Positions 45,238-54,960 of a stretch of 64,000 bases of DNA are shown in pieces; positions within the stretch are counted from its first letter, which is position 1, and each line of letters starts with the position of its first letter. Position numbers and translations under genes: made by a program. The DNA comes from Burkholderia sp. SRS-W-2-2016. GTDB taxonomy: Bacteria > Pseudomonadota > Gammaproteobacteria > Burkholderiales > Burkholderiaceae. Under the pieces are notes generated by a model, which made no database searches, was not told the origin of the DNA, and saw only the letters and a list, made by a program, of their open reading frames with translations. The stretch spans positions 1-64,000 of the forward strand of contig NZ_MSDV01000042.1 of assembly GCF_001931485.1 (NCBI RefSeq), given 5' to 3'.

Positions 45238-48183
45238 ATGTCCGATCAGCTCAACTCTCCCGTCGGCGGCTGCGGCTCCGGCAATTGCGCGTGCAAAGCG
45301 CAGGCGCAGGCCCGCGCGGCCAACCCGTTCCACGACGATACCGACTACGGCACCCCCGCGCGTCACGCGGACATCGACGTCACGCTCGAAATCGACGGCC
45401 AGGCGGTCACGGTGCCGGCCGGCACCTCGGTGATGCGCGCGGCCGCCGAAGCCGGCGTCAACGTGCCGAAGCTGTGCGCGACCGATTCGCTCGAACCGTT
45501 CGGCTCGTGCCGTCTGTGCCTCGTCGAGATCGAGGGCCGGCGCGGCTATCCGGCCTCGTGCACGACACCGGTCGAAGCCGGCATGAAGGTGCGCACGCAG
45601 ACCGAGCGGCTACAGTCGCTGCGCCGCAACGTGATGGAGCTGTACATCTCCGATCACCCGCTCGACTGTCTGACCTGCCCCGCCAACGGCGACTGCGAAC
45701 TGCAGGACATGGCCGGCGTGACGGGTTTGCGCGAAGTGCGCTACGGCTTCGACGGCGCGAATCACCTGAAAGACAAGAAGGACGAATCGAATCCGTACTT
45801 CACGTATGACCCGTCGAAGTGCATCGTCTGCAATCGCTGCGTGCGCGCGTGCGAGGAAACTCAGGGCACGTTCGCGCTGACGATCGCCGGCCGCGGTTTC
45901 GAATCGCGCGTCGCCGCGAGCGAAAACCAGCCGTTCATGGATTCGGAGTGCGTATCGTGCGGCGCGTGCGTCGCCGCGTGCCCGACCGCGACGCTGCAGG
46001 AAAAGAGCGTCGTGATGCTCGGTCAGGCCGAGCACTCGGTCGTCACGACCTGCGCGTATTGCGGGGTCGGCTGCTCGTTCAAGGCCGAGATGAAGGGCAA
46101 CCAGGTCGTGCGGATGGTGCCGCACAAGAACGGCCAGGCGAACGAAGGCCACGCGTGCGTGAAGGGCCGCTTCGCGTGGGGTTACGCGACGCACAAGGAC
46201 CGCATCACCAAGCCGATGATCCGCGCGAAGATCACCGACCCGTGGCGCGAAGTCAGCTGGGACGAAGCGATCAATTACGCGGCATCGGAGTTCCGGCGCA
46301 TCCAGACGAAGCACGGCCGCGATTCGATCGGCGGCATCACGTCGTCGCGCTGCACTAATGAGGAAACCTATCTGGTTCAGAAGCTGGTGCGCGCCGCGTT
46401 CGGCAACAACAACGTCGACACCTGCGCGCGCGTGTGCCACTCGCCGACCGGCTATGGGCTGAAGACGACGCTCGGCGAATCGGCCGGCACCCAGACGTTC
46501 GCGTCGATCGACAAGACCGACGTGATCATGGTGATCGGCGCGAATCCGACCGACGGCCATCCGGTGTTCGGCTCGCGTCTGAAGCGCCGCGTGCGGGAAG
46601 GCGCGAAGCTGATCGTGGTCGATCCGCGCCGCATCGATATCGTCGATACGCCGCACGTGAAGGCAAGCCACCATCTGCAGTTGCGCCCCGGCACCAACGT
46701 CGCGATCGTCAATGCGCTCGCGCATGTGATCGTCACCGAAGGGCTGCTCGCCGACGAGTTCATCGCCGAACGCTGCGAAACCCGCGCGTTCGAACAGTGG
46801 CGCGATTTCGCCGCGCTGCCGGAGAACGCGCCGGAAGCGACCGAAGCGGTCACCGGCGTGCCCGCCCAACAGCTGCGCGAAGCGGCCCGAATCTATGCGA
46901 CCGCCGGCAATGCGGCGATCTACTACGGCCTCGGCGTGACCGAACATGCGCAAGGTTCGACCACGGTGATCGGTATCGCAAACCTCGCGATGGCGACCGG
47001 CAACATCGGCCGCGAAGGCGTCGGCGTCAATCCGCTGCGCGGCCAGAACAACGTGCAGGGTTCGTGCGACATGGGCTCGTTCCCGCACGAGTTGCCCGGC
47101 TATCGCCATGTCGGCGACACGCTGGTGCGCTCGCAGTTCGAACAGGAGTGGAACGTCACGCTGCAGTCCGAACCGGGCCTGCGGATTCCGAACATGTTCG
47201 ACGCCGCGCTGCACGGCAGCTTCATGGGCCTGTACTGCCAGGGCGAGGACATCGTGCAGTCGGACCCGAACACGCATCATGTGGCGGCGGCGCTGTCGGC
47301 GATGGAATGCATCGTCGTGCAGGACATCTTCCTGAACGAGACCGCCAAGTACGCGCACGTGCTGCTGCCCGGTTCGTCGTTCCTCGAAAAGGACGGCACC
47401 TTCACCAATGCCGAGCGCCGCATCTCGCGCGTGCGCAAGGTGATGCCGCCGCTCGCCGGCTACGCGGACTGGGAAGTCACGCTGCTGCTGTCGCACGCGC
47501 TCGGCTACGAGATGGATTACACGCATCCGTCCGAGATCATGGACGAGATCGCGCGCCTCACGCCGACCTTCCACGGCGTGTCGTATCGCAAGCTCGACGA
47601 ACTCGGCAGCATCCAGTGGCCGTGCAACGAACACGCACCGGACGGCACGCCGACGATGCACGTCGACGAATTCGTGCGCGGCAAGGGCAAGTTCGTGATC
47701 ACGAAGTTCTTCGCATCGCCGGAAAAAGTCACGCGCAAGTATCCGCTCCTGCTGACCACCGGCCGGATCCTGTCGCAGTACAACGTCGGCGCGCAGACCC
47801 GCCGCACCGACAACTCGCGCTGGCATGAAGAGGATCGGCTCGAACTGCATCCGGACGATGCCGAGGAGCGCGGGATCAAGGACGGCGACTGGGTCGGCAT
47901 CGAATCGCGCGCCGGACAGACCGTGCTGCGCGCGAAGGTGGCTTCGCGGATGCAGCCTGGCGTCGTCTATACGACGTTCCACTTCCCCGAATCGGGCGCC
48001 AACGTGATCACCACCGACAGCTCCGACTGGGCGACCAATTGTCCGGAGTACAAAGTGACCGCGGTGCAGGTGATGCCGGTCGAGCAGCCGTCGCAATGGC
48101 AGAAGGACTATTCGCGCTTTAACAGCGAACAGCTCGATCTGCTCAAGCAGCGCGAACTGGCCAACGTGACCTCGGGTAAGTGA
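45238..48183 (+). CDS. fdsA: NAD-dependent formate dehydrogenase alpha subunit (molybdoenzyme)
   Basis: 981-aa catalytic subunit. It has an N-terminal [2Fe-2S] ferredoxin domain (CATDSLEPFGSCRLCLVE), a His-Cys cluster region (HPLDCLTCPANGDCELQ), two [4Fe-4S] ferredoxin motifs (CIVCNRCVRACEE; CVSCGACVAACPT), the molybdopterin-linked [4Fe-4S] site (CAYCGVGCSF), and then the bis-MGD domain. The likely molybdenum-ligand cysteine is in ARVCHSPT (about residue 400) and is Cys, not selenocysteine. GGAG precedes the ATG. It oxidises formate to CO2 in the cytoplasm and gives NADH through FdsB. Confidence 0.97.
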   Translation: MSDQLNSPVGGCGSGNCACKAQAQARAANPFHDDTDYGTPARHADIDVTLEIDGQAVTVPAGTSVMRAAAEAGVNVPKLCATDSLEPFGSCRLCLVEIEGRRGYPASCTTPVEAGMKVRTQTERLQSLRRNVMELYISDHPLDCLTCPANGDCELQDMAGVTGLREVRYGFDGANHLKDKKDESNPYFTYDPSKCIVCNRCVRACEETQGTFALTIAGRGFESRVAASENQPFMDSECVSCGACVAACPTATLQEKSVVMLGQAEHSVVTTCAYCGVGCSFKAEMKGNQVVRMVPHKNGQANEGHACVKGRFAWGYATHKDRITKPMIRAKITDPWREVSWDEAINYAASEFRRIQTKHGRDSIGGITSSRCTNEETYLVQKLVRAAFGNNNVDTCARVCHSPTGYGLKTTLGESAGTQTFASIDKTDVIMVIGANPTDGHPVFGSRLKRRVREGAKLIVVDPRRIDIVDTPHVKASHHLQLRPGTNVAIVNALAHVIVTEGLLADEFIAERCETRAFEQWRDFAALPENAPEATEAVTGVPAQQLREAARIYATAGNAAIYYGLGVTEHAQGSTTVIGIANLAMATGNIGREGVGVNPLRGQNNVQGSCDMGSFPHELPGYRHVGDTLVRSQFEQEWNVTLQSEPGLRIPNMFDAALHGSFMGLYCQGEDIVQSDPNTHHVAAALSAMECIVVQDIFLNETAKYAHVLLPGSSFLEKDGTFTNAERRISRVRKVMPPLAGYADWEVTLLLSHALGYEMDYTHPSEIMDEIARLTPTFHGVSYRKLDELGSIQWPCNEHAPDGTPTMHVDEFVRGKGKFVITKFFASPEKVTRKYPLLLTTGRILSQYNVGAQTRRTDNSRWHEEDRLELHPDDAEERGIKDGDWVGIESRAGQTVLRAKVASRMQPGVVYTTFHFPESGANVITTDSSDWATNCPEYKVTAVQVMPVEQPSQWQKDYSRFNSEQLDLLKQRELANVTSGK

Positions 48184-48191
48184 GGCGAGCC

Positions 48192-48461
48192 ATGGACATT
48201 CGCAATCTGATCGACATGGCGAACCGGATCGGCGACTTCTTCGAATCGATGCCGGATCACGAGGAAGCGCTGACCGGCGTCGCCGAACATATCCGCCGCT
48301 CGTGGGAGCCGCGGATGCGCCGCGCGCTGCTCGCCTCGCTCGATGAAGCGCCGGACGCGTATGGTCTCGCGCTGACGGACTTCACGCGCGAGGCGATCGT
48401 GCGGTATCGGGAGAAGTTGACGCCGGCTGCTGCGGCGCCGGCGCCCGCACCGGCGGCTTAG
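48192..48461 (+). CDS. fdsD: Formate dehydrogenase delta subunit
   Basis: 89-aa FdsD/FdhD-delta family protein. MDIRNLIDMANRIGDFFESM and EALTGVAEHIRRSWEPRMR are the family core, followed by an Ala/Pro tail. It lies 8 bp after fdsA and is translated from the ATG at 48192. It is needed for a stable or mature FDH. In Cupriavidus and Rhodobacter an fdsC (FdhD-like sulfurtransferase) gene usually lies between fdsA and fdsD; here there is none. Confidence 0.92.
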   Translation: MDIRNLIDMANRIGDFFESMPDHEEALTGVAEHIRRSWEPRMRRALLASLDEAPDAYGLALTDFTREAIVRYREKLTPAAAAPAPAPAA

Positions 48462-48623
48462 GCGCCGGTTTAGACGGTGTCACCAGCCCGGCGGCTGGCA
48501 CGGGGCGGCCTGTACGGTCCGCACCGCGCCAGCCGCTTTCCTTTTGACGCATGCGGCGATGCGTGGCGCGGTCAGGCCCTGTCGCTTCGCGTCCGCCCCC
48601 CATCGCGCGAGCGCAGTCAACAC

Positions 48624-50381
48624 TCACAACGCCACCGGCGCCACGACCTCGCTGCCCATCGCGTACCAGGCCTCGCAGTGCCGCACCAGCCCATGCAGGT
48701 CCGAGCCGGTGCGCCCGCGCGCGCTGATATAGCCGTCCGGCCGCACCAGATAGAACGCCGGCCGCGTGCGTCCATACGATTCCGAGAGCGCCGGCGCGCC
48801 GTCGCCGGTGGTATCGGTGATACGCCAGATCCGCACCGCGCCGGGCAGCAACCGCTCGACTTCACCAGCCAGCCGTTCGACCTCCGGGTCGGGCGGCGGC
48901 CCGTGCTTCGCGGCGGGATCGAGCGGTGTGTCGTCGACCGGCAGCGGCGGCACCAGCAAAAACAGCGAGAAATACGCCGGATCGTGCAGATCGAAAATGC
49001 ACCCGACTCCCGGCGCCCGCCCGAGCGGACCGTCGATCACGTGCACCAGCGCATCGGGCGCGCGCTCGCCCGCGCGCGGGCCGCCGTCGAGCACCCGTTC
49101 GAGCGTCAGCGGACTGCGCCGGTACTGGACCGACAGCTCGCTGATCGTCGCCCGCGCGGCATCGCGCAGCGGACCGAGCGCGGCCAGCACCGGCATCACG
49201 CGCTCGCGCAGCAGTTTGAGCGGACCGTGATCGGCCTCGGCCAGTTGCGTGATGAAGCCGGTCTGGCGCAGCACATCGCGCTCGATCGGATGACGTTCCG
49301 CGTGGTAGGTGTCGAGCAGCCGGTCCGGCGCCGCGCCGTTGATCACCCGCGCGAGCTTCCAGCCGAGATTGAGCGCTTCCTGAATGCCGGTGTTCATCCC
49401 CTGCGCGCCGGCCGGACTGTGCACGTGCGCGGCATCGCCGGCCAGAAACACCCGGCCGACGCGCAGCCGGTCCACCATCCGGCTGTTCACCCGGAAATGC
49501 GCCGACCACGCGAGGTCGGACACGTCGACCCGCTCGCGCACGCGCCGCGCGATCAGCGCCTTGCATTGTTCGAGCGACGGCGGCGGCAGGTTCGCGTCAG
49601 GCGGCGTGCCCGCGGGCGCATCCGGCGCTACCGTGCCGGCGGTCGCCGGCACCGCGGCCGGCCCCACCGCGCTGAACAGCGGCGCGACCGCATGATCGGC
49701 AATCAGCCGATGCCGGCCGTGCCCCATCGGAAACAGCGCGACGAGGCCTTCGCCGGACGCGAAGATATGGAACTCGTCGTCGGGCCAGTCGGTTTGCGCC
49801 TGCAGGTCGGCCAGCAGGAAGTTCTGTTCGAGCGTCTTGCCCTCGAACCTCAGCCCGAGACGGTGGCGGATCGGGCTATGCGCGCCGTCGGCGGCGATCA
49901 GGTAGGCCGGGCGCATCGTTTCGCTGCGGCCGTTCGGGTGCCGCAACGTCGCTTCGACGCTCGCCGAGCCTTGCAGGAACATCGTCAGTTCGACGCCGCG
50001 CTCGACCGTCACGCCGAGCGTCGCCAGATGTTCGGTAAGCAGCCGCTCGGTCACCGACTGGTCGAGGAACAGCAGATACGGATAGCGGGTGTGCAACGGA
50101 TCGAAATCGAGCTGCGCGAGCCGCATCCCGTTCGAAAACAGATTGGCGACGCGCGCGCGATGGCCGAGGTCGAGAAACGGTTCGATCAGCCGATGCTGTT
50201 CGAGCAGTTCGAGCGTGCGCGCCTGAATGCCGACCGCGCGCGAATACGGATTCGGCTGCGGCGCCTTGTCGATCAGACGCACAGGGATGTGGGCGCGCGC
50301 GAGACTCATCGCCGCGGCAAGTCCGGTGGGACCAGCCCCGACGATCAGCACCGGCGACGCGTCGTAATCGGCAGCGTCCAT
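48624..50381 (-). CDS. FAD-dependent aromatic-ring-type monooxygenase
   Basis: 585-aa class A flavoprotein hydroxylase (FAD_binding_3, PheA/TfdB/MhpA-like). FAD-binding VLIVGAGPTGLAAAMSLAR (about residues 11-29), the DG motif LIAADGAHSPIRHRLGL (about 170), and GD motif VFLAGDAAHVHSPAGAQGMN (about 310) are complete. Residues about 430-585 form the thioredoxin-like C-terminal domain of phenol hydroxylases. The start is the ATG on 50381-50379, with CCGGAG upstream. A Pro/Ala-rich insert lies at about residue 235-260. Substrate unknown; no pathway genes are adjacent. Confidence 0.88.
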   Translation of the reverse strand: MDAADYDASPVLIVGAGPTGLAAAMSLARAHIPVRLIDKAPQPNPYSRAVGIQARTLELLEQHRLIEPFLDLGHRARVANLFSNGMRLAQLDFDPLHTRYPYLLFLDQSVTERLLTEHLATLGVTVERGVELTMFLQGSASVEATLRHPNGRSETMRPAYLIAADGAHSPIRHRLGLRFEGKTLEQNFLLADLQAQTDWPDDEFHIFASGEGLVALFPMGHGRHRLIADHAVAPLFSAVGPAAVPATAGTVAPDAPAGTPPDANLPPPSLEQCKALIARRVRERVDVSDLAWSAHFRVNSRMVDRLRVGRVFLAGDAAHVHSPAGAQGMNTGIQEALNLGWKLARVINGAAPDRLLDTYHAERHPIERDVLRQTGFITQLAEADHGPLKLLRERVMPVLAALGPLRDAARATISELSVQYRRSPLTLERVLDGGPRAGERAPDALVHVIDGPLGRAPGVGCIFDLHDPAYFSLFLLVPPLPVDDTPLDPAAKHGPPPDPEVERLAGEVERLLPGAVRIWRITDTTGDGAPALSESYGRTRPAFYLVRPDGYISARGRTGSDLHGLVRHCEAWYAMGSEVVAPVAL

Positions 50382-50613
50382 GCGGAACTCCGGAGGGGCA
50401 ACAGTGCGCTCTAGTGTACGCCGCCATTTAACTCGCCAGCGGTGCGCCGCATCAAAGCGCGTCGCGTACGCGGGCGTGTACGAAGCGTGCATGCAACAGG
50501 CATAGCACCCAGCGCCGAGCACGCGTCCAGCTCCCCACCCGCCCAATTTCCGGCCCGCCCCGGCAAGTATGGGAAAATGCGCGCTCAGTCCGATCCGAAC
50601 GCCCCTCCCCGTC

Positions 50614-52461
50614 ATGCAACCAGTATTTGACCGCGCGTTCGCCGCGCATCGTGACGGCCGCCTCGACGACGCCGAACGCGGCTACCGCGCGACGCTCGAC
50701 CTCGATCCCTCGCACGTCGACGCGCTGCATCTGCTCGGCGTATTGCGCCACCAGCAGGGCCAGCACGCTGAAGCCGCGGCGCTGGTGCGGCGCGCGGTCG
50801 ATCTGCGCCCCGAAGACGCCGCGCTGCAACTGAACCTCGGCAACGCGCTGAAAGCGCTCGGCCAGATCGACGAGGCGATCGACCAGTTCCGCAACGCGCT
50901 GACGCTCGCGCCGACCTTTCCGATGGCGCACTACAACCTCGGCAACGCGTACGCGTCGCTGGGCCGTCACGAAGACGCCGCCGACGCGTTCACCCGCTCG
51001 CTGCGGCTGCAACCGGAAGACGCGTCGTCGCACAACAATCTGGGCAACGCATTGCACGCGCTCGGCCGCCACGCGGAGGCGATCGCCTCGTTTCGCCGCG
51101 CGCTCGAATTGCGCCCCGGCCATGCGGGCGCGCTGAACAATATGGGGATGTCGCTGAACGCGCTCGACCGGCCCGACGAAGCGGTGCCCTGCTTCGAAGC
51201 GGCGCTCGCGACCGAGCCGCGCTTCGTCGCCGCGCTGTTCAATCTGGCCAATACCTTCGATGCGACCGGCCGCCATGCGCAAGCGGTCGCCTCGTTCGAG
51301 GCCGCGCTGCGTCTGCAGCCGAACCTGCCGCCGGCGATCTACGGGATGGGCAACGCGCTCGCCGCGCTCGGCCGGCCCGCGCAGGCGCTGCCGTATCTGG
51401 AGCGCTCGGTCGGGCTCGACCCGCAATTCGCGCTCGCGTGGCTCGCGCTCGGCAGCGCGCATCAGGCGCTCGGCGCGCACGCGGCCGCGGTGCGCGCGCT
51501 CGATCAGGCGCTGCGCCTGCGCCCCGATCTGGCCTCCGCGCACATGAACCGCGCGCTCGCGTGGCTGGCGATGCGCGACTTCGCGCGCGGGCTGCCCGAA
51601 TACGAATGGCGGCTGCAAACGCTCGCGCAGCCGGCCATCCAGACGCTGCCGCGCTGGCACGGCGAGCCGATCGAGCGGCATACGCTGCTGATCCATGCCG
51701 AGCAGGGTTTCGGCGACACGCTGCAGTTCGTGCGCTTCGTGCCGCTCGCCGCGCAGCGCGCCGCGCGGGTGGTGCTCGAAGTGCAGCCGCAGTTGCTGCC
51801 GCTGCTGGCGCCCGTCGCGCAGGCGTGGCGCGTGACGCTGATCGCGCAGGGCCAGCCGCGCCCCGCCGCCGATCTGCAGATTCCGCTCCTGAGCCTGCCG
51901 CTCGCGCTCGGCACCCGCTACGACACGATTCCGGCGCGCACCCCGTATCTGGACGTGCCGCCGGCCTACGGCCGCAAATGGCGCGGCTCGCTCGGCGGGC
52001 ACGCGAAACGCAAGATCGGGCTCGCGTGGTCGGGCCGGATCCAGCGCAACGAAACCCGCACGATGCCGCTCGCCGCGCTCGAGCCGCTGTTCGCGCTCGA
52101 CGGCATCGACTGGATCGTGCTGCAGCCCGAGTTGTCCGACGCCGAGCGCGCGGCGCTCGACGCGCATCCGCGCGCCGCGTCGATCCATCGCTTCGAGCGG
52201 CGGATCGGCGACTTCGCGGATACCGCGGCGATCGTCGAGCGGCTTGATGCAGTCGTGTCGATCGATACGTCGATCGCGCACCTTGCCGGCGCGCTGCGCA
52301 AGCCGCTGTGGGTGATGCTGCCGTTCGCGCCCGACTGGCGCTGGTTCGACGACGACGCGCGCAGCCCGTGGTATCCGGGCGCGACGCTGGTGCGGCAGCC
52401 GCGGCCGGGCGCGTGGGACGAGGTCGTCGGGGCGGTCGCGCAGGAACTGCGGCACGGCTAG
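50614..52461 (+). CDS. TPR protein with glycosyltransferase-like C-terminus
   Basis: 615 aa. About ten to eleven tetratricopeptide repeats fill residues 1-360 (NLGNALKALGQIDEAIDQF and similar). Residues about 380-615 resemble a GT-B nucleotide-sugar fold as in GT9/GT41-like proteins: IHAEQGFGDTLQFVRF, IGLAWSGRIQRNETRTM and VVSIDTSIAHLAGAL. The combination recalls O-GlcNAc-transferase-like or flagellin/pilin glycosylation proteins, but activity is not proven. No signal peptide. It is divergent from the monooxygenase and ends at a strong terminator. Confidence 0.83.
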   Translation: MQPVFDRAFAAHRDGRLDDAERGYRATLDLDPSHVDALHLLGVLRHQQGQHAEAAALVRRAVDLRPEDAALQLNLGNALKALGQIDEAIDQFRNALTLAPTFPMAHYNLGNAYASLGRHEDAADAFTRSLRLQPEDASSHNNLGNALHALGRHAEAIASFRRALELRPGHAGALNNMGMSLNALDRPDEAVPCFEAALATEPRFVAALFNLANTFDATGRHAQAVASFEAALRLQPNLPPAIYGMGNALAALGRPAQALPYLERSVGLDPQFALAWLALGSAHQALGAHAAAVRALDQALRLRPDLASAHMNRALAWLAMRDFARGLPEYEWRLQTLAQPAIQTLPRWHGEPIERHTLLIHAEQGFGDTLQFVRFVPLAAQRAARVVLEVQPQLLPLLAPVAQAWRVTLIAQGQPRPAADLQIPLLSLPLALGTRYDTIPARTPYLDVPPAYGRKWRGSLGGHAKRKIGLAWSGRIQRNETRTMPLAALEPLFALDGIDWIVLQPELSDAERAALDAHPRAASIHRFERRIGDFADTAAIVERLDAVVSIDTSIAHLAGALRKPLWVMLPFAPDWRWFDDDARSPWYPGATLVRQPRPGAWDEVVGAVAQELRHG

Positions 52462-52502
52462 CGCGACCGGCGGGTTTCAGCCCGCCTGCCGCTTCGCCAA
52501 AC

Positions 52503-52540
52503 AAAAACCCCCGCGTTCGTTAGAACGCGGGGGTTTTTTA
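52503..52540. terminator. Bidirectional terminator between TPR and MFS genes
   Basis: Stem of AAAACCCCCGCGTTC with GAACGCGGGGGTTTT and a short loop, with A-run and T-run on either side. It can end both convergent transcripts. Confidence 0.9.
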
Positions 52541-52584
52541 CTTCAGCGTGCGCGGCGCAACGAGTCACCGCGGCACACCCACCA

Positions 52585-53886
52585 TCAAGCCGCCCGATAC
52601 TGATTGCGCGACTCCGGCGTGCGATACAGGAACAGCGTCGCGAGCAGACCGCAGATCGCCGCCACGCCGAGCACCAGCCCCGGCGCCGCCTTGTTGCTGG
52701 TCACGTGGATCAGCAGGGTCGCGATCGCCGGCGTGAAACCGCCGATCGTCGTCGCCAGACTGTACGCGAGCGAGAAGCCGGCGGTGCGCACTTCGACCGG
52801 CATCACTTCGGTCAGCGCGACGACCATCGCGCCGTTATACGAGCCGTACAGGAACGACAGCCACAGCTGCACCGCGAGCAGCCGCGCGAACGACGGCTCC
52901 GCGACCAGCCACTGCAGCGCCGGATATGCGGTGAGGATCGTCAGGATCGTGAACACGAGCAGCACCGGACGGCGGCCGATCCGGTCCGACAACGCGCCCG
53001 ACAGCGGCAGCCAGATCAGATTCGAAATACCGACGCACACCGTGACGATCAGCGTATCGATCGCGGAGAGCTTCAGCACTTCCTTACCGAAGGTCGGCGT
53101 GTACGCGGTGATCATGTAGAACGACACGGTGGTCATGATCACCATCCCCATGCCGCCGAGCACGACCGGATAGTTCGCGGCCATCGACTTCATGATCTCG
53201 CCCATGCTCGGACGATGCTTGCGCGCCTCGAACTCTTCGGTCTCCCGCAGCGAACGGCGGATGATGAACAGGAACGGCACGATCAGGCAGCCGATCAGGA
53301 ACGGCACGCGCCAGCCCCACGCGAACATCTGATCGGCCGGCAGCGCCTTGTTGAGCGCGACGCCGATCAGCGCGGCGAACACCACCGCGACCTGCTGGCT
53401 GCCCGATTGCCACGAGCAGTAAAAGCCCTTGTTGCCCTTGGTCGCGATCTCCGACAGATACACCGACACGCCGCCGAGCTCGACGCCGGCCGAGAAGCCT
53501 TGCAGTAATCGCCCGAGCAGCACCAGCACCGGCGCGAGCAGACCGATCGTCGCGTAGCCCGGTATCGCCGCGACCGTGAGCGTGCCGAGCGCCATCAGGC
53601 CCAGCGTGAGAATCAGGCCCTTGCGGCGGCCGTGATGGTCGATGTACGCGCCGAGCACGATCGCGCCGAGCGGACGCATCAGGAAGCCCGCGCCGAACAC
53701 GGACAGCGACAGCATCAGCGACGCGAATTCGCTGCCGCTCGGGAAGTAGGTCTTGGCGATCGCCGAAGCGTAGTAGCCGTAGACCATGAAGTCATACATT
53801 TCAAGAAAGTTGCCGCTGACGACGCGGAAAACGGTCTTGAATTTGGATTCTTCCTTGACGGAAGCAACGTGGGTCGCAGTCGACAT
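52585..53886 (-). CDS. MHS-family major facilitator transporter
   Basis: 433-aa transporter with 12 hydrophobic segments, of the metabolite:H+ symporter type (ProP, KgtP and citrate relatives). NFLEMYDFMVYGYYASAIAK (about residues 26-45), the loop LGAYIDHHGRRKGLILTL (about 85) and LLQGFSAGVELGGVSVYLSE (about 133) are family hallmarks. The start is the ATG on 53886-53884. Substrate is probably an organic acid or osmolyte and cannot be read from the sequence. Confidence 0.9.
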   Translation of the reverse strand: MSTATHVASVKEESKFKTVFRVVSGNFLEMYDFMVYGYYASAIAKTYFPSGSEFASLMLSLSVFGAGFLMRPLGAIVLGAYIDHHGRRKGLILTLGLMALGTLTVAAIPGYATIGLLAPVLVLLGRLLQGFSAGVELGGVSVYLSEIATKGNKGFYCSWQSGSQQVAVVFAALIGVALNKALPADQMFAWGWRVPFLIGCLIVPFLFIIRRSLRETEEFEARKHRPSMGEIMKSMAANYPVVLGGMGMVIMTTVSFYMITAYTPTFGKEVLKLSAIDTLIVTVCVGISNLIWLPLSGALSDRIGRRPVLLVFTILTILTAYPALQWLVAEPSFARLLAVQLWLSFLYGSYNGAMVVALTEVMPVEVRTAGFSLAYSLATTIGGFTPAIATLLIHVTSNKAAPGLVLGVAAICGLLATLFLYRTPESRNQYRAA

Positions 53887-54205
53887 GACACTCTCGGATA
53901 AGCCTGCCGCCCGGTCGCGCGGATCGACGCGGACCGTGACGGTGTGGCAATTGGAACGATCCACTGCGTTTGGCAGACGGATGCCGGGACCGCGCGAGAC
54001 GAGACAAGGGGGCTCGCGCCGGGGGCGCCGCATTCTGATGGGCAAAGCGTCGAGCCGCTATCAGGGTAAACGCTGTACATCAGGCGGGACCGGTGCCACG
54101 TATGTTACTGCTGATAACGCTGTTGCGAAATACATACAGTTTGCTTACACAGGCTGCCACCGGGCGGCACGATAGAGGACCGCGCAAGGCCATACCTAGT
54201 TGACG
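53887..54205. other. 319-bp intergenic region
   Basis: Divergent upstream region of the MFS and GNAT genes. I see no gene, strong hairpin or clear operator. An AT-richer part at 54095-54150 probably holds promoters. Confidence 0.5.
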
Positions 54206-54736
54206 ATGACGATGCAAACCACCCCTGCTCTTTCCTTGCGCCCCGCCACGCCCGCCGACGCCGCGCTGATCGCGTCGATTCATAGCGCGAGCTGGCAGGC
54301 CACCTACCGCGGGCTGCTACCCGACGCGTTTCTCGACAGCGAAGTCAGCCGCGAACGCGCGGCCTACTGGGACGCGCGTCTGCGCGCGCCGGGCGGCGAG
54401 CGGCGCATCGTGCTGCTGGCCGAACTGGCCGGCGAGCCGACCGGCTTCGTATGCGTCGAGCGACAACCCGGCTCCGCGTGGGGCGTGCTGCTCGACAACC
54501 TGCATGCGCTACCCGGCTACCAGGGGATCGGCGTCGGCCGCACGCTGATGCGCGCCGCCGAGGACTGGGCGCGCGCGCAGGGCGAAGCGCAGCTGTATCT
54601 GTACGTGCTCGAAGGCAATACCGCGGCGATCGGCTTTTACGAACGGCACGGCTGGCAGTTCGTCGGCGCCGAGCCCGATCATATGGGCGGCGTCGACATC
54701 ACCGCGTTGCGCTACGTGTACCGGTTCAAGCCCTGA
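54206..54736 (+). CDS. GNAT family N-acetyltransferase
   Basis: 176 aa. The acetyl-CoA P-loop is in LPGYQGIGVGRTLMRAAEDW (about residues 98-117, Q/R-x-x-G-x-G/A pattern). ALIASIHSASWQATYRGLLPD at the N-terminus and LYVLEGNTAAIGFYERHGWQ near residue 132 are typical of GNAT proteins. Three possible starts (TTG 54200, ATG 54206, ATG 54212) differ by two to four residues. Substrate unknown. Confidence 0.88.
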   Translation: MTMQTTPALSLRPATPADAALIASIHSASWQATYRGLLPDAFLDSEVSRERAAYWDARLRAPGGERRIVLLAELAGEPTGFVCVERQPGSAWGVLLDNLHALPGYQGIGVGRTLMRAAEDWARAQGEAQLYLYVLEGNTAAIGFYERHGWQFVGAEPDHMGGVDITALRYVYRFKP

Positions 54737-54960
54737 GCGGTTCAAGCCTGAGCACAGCGGCTTTTGCGGTCGCCGGACGGCGCTGTCTCGAATACACGTT
54801 GCGACTTTTCGTGCAAGCATCGGCCGAATTTTAGAAATAGTCCGAATCTCGGCGCGTGTGTTTCGAGGCATTATTTTCGGCTGCCGGCAATTTCGTCGGT
54901 CTCCTACAGATTCCGTGACTGCCTCGCCGGTGGTTCTGTCACGGACACCGGAACAAGCCG

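Noticed and set aside
45610..48096. Open frame of over 800 codons antisense to fdsA
   Set aside because: It mirrors a clearly real gene. Its product is rich in Arg, His, Asp and Val, as expected for the complementary strand of GC-rich coding DNA.
50452..52455. Long antisense frame over the TPR gene
   Set aside because: Repeat structure follows from the TPR coding repeats on the other strand.
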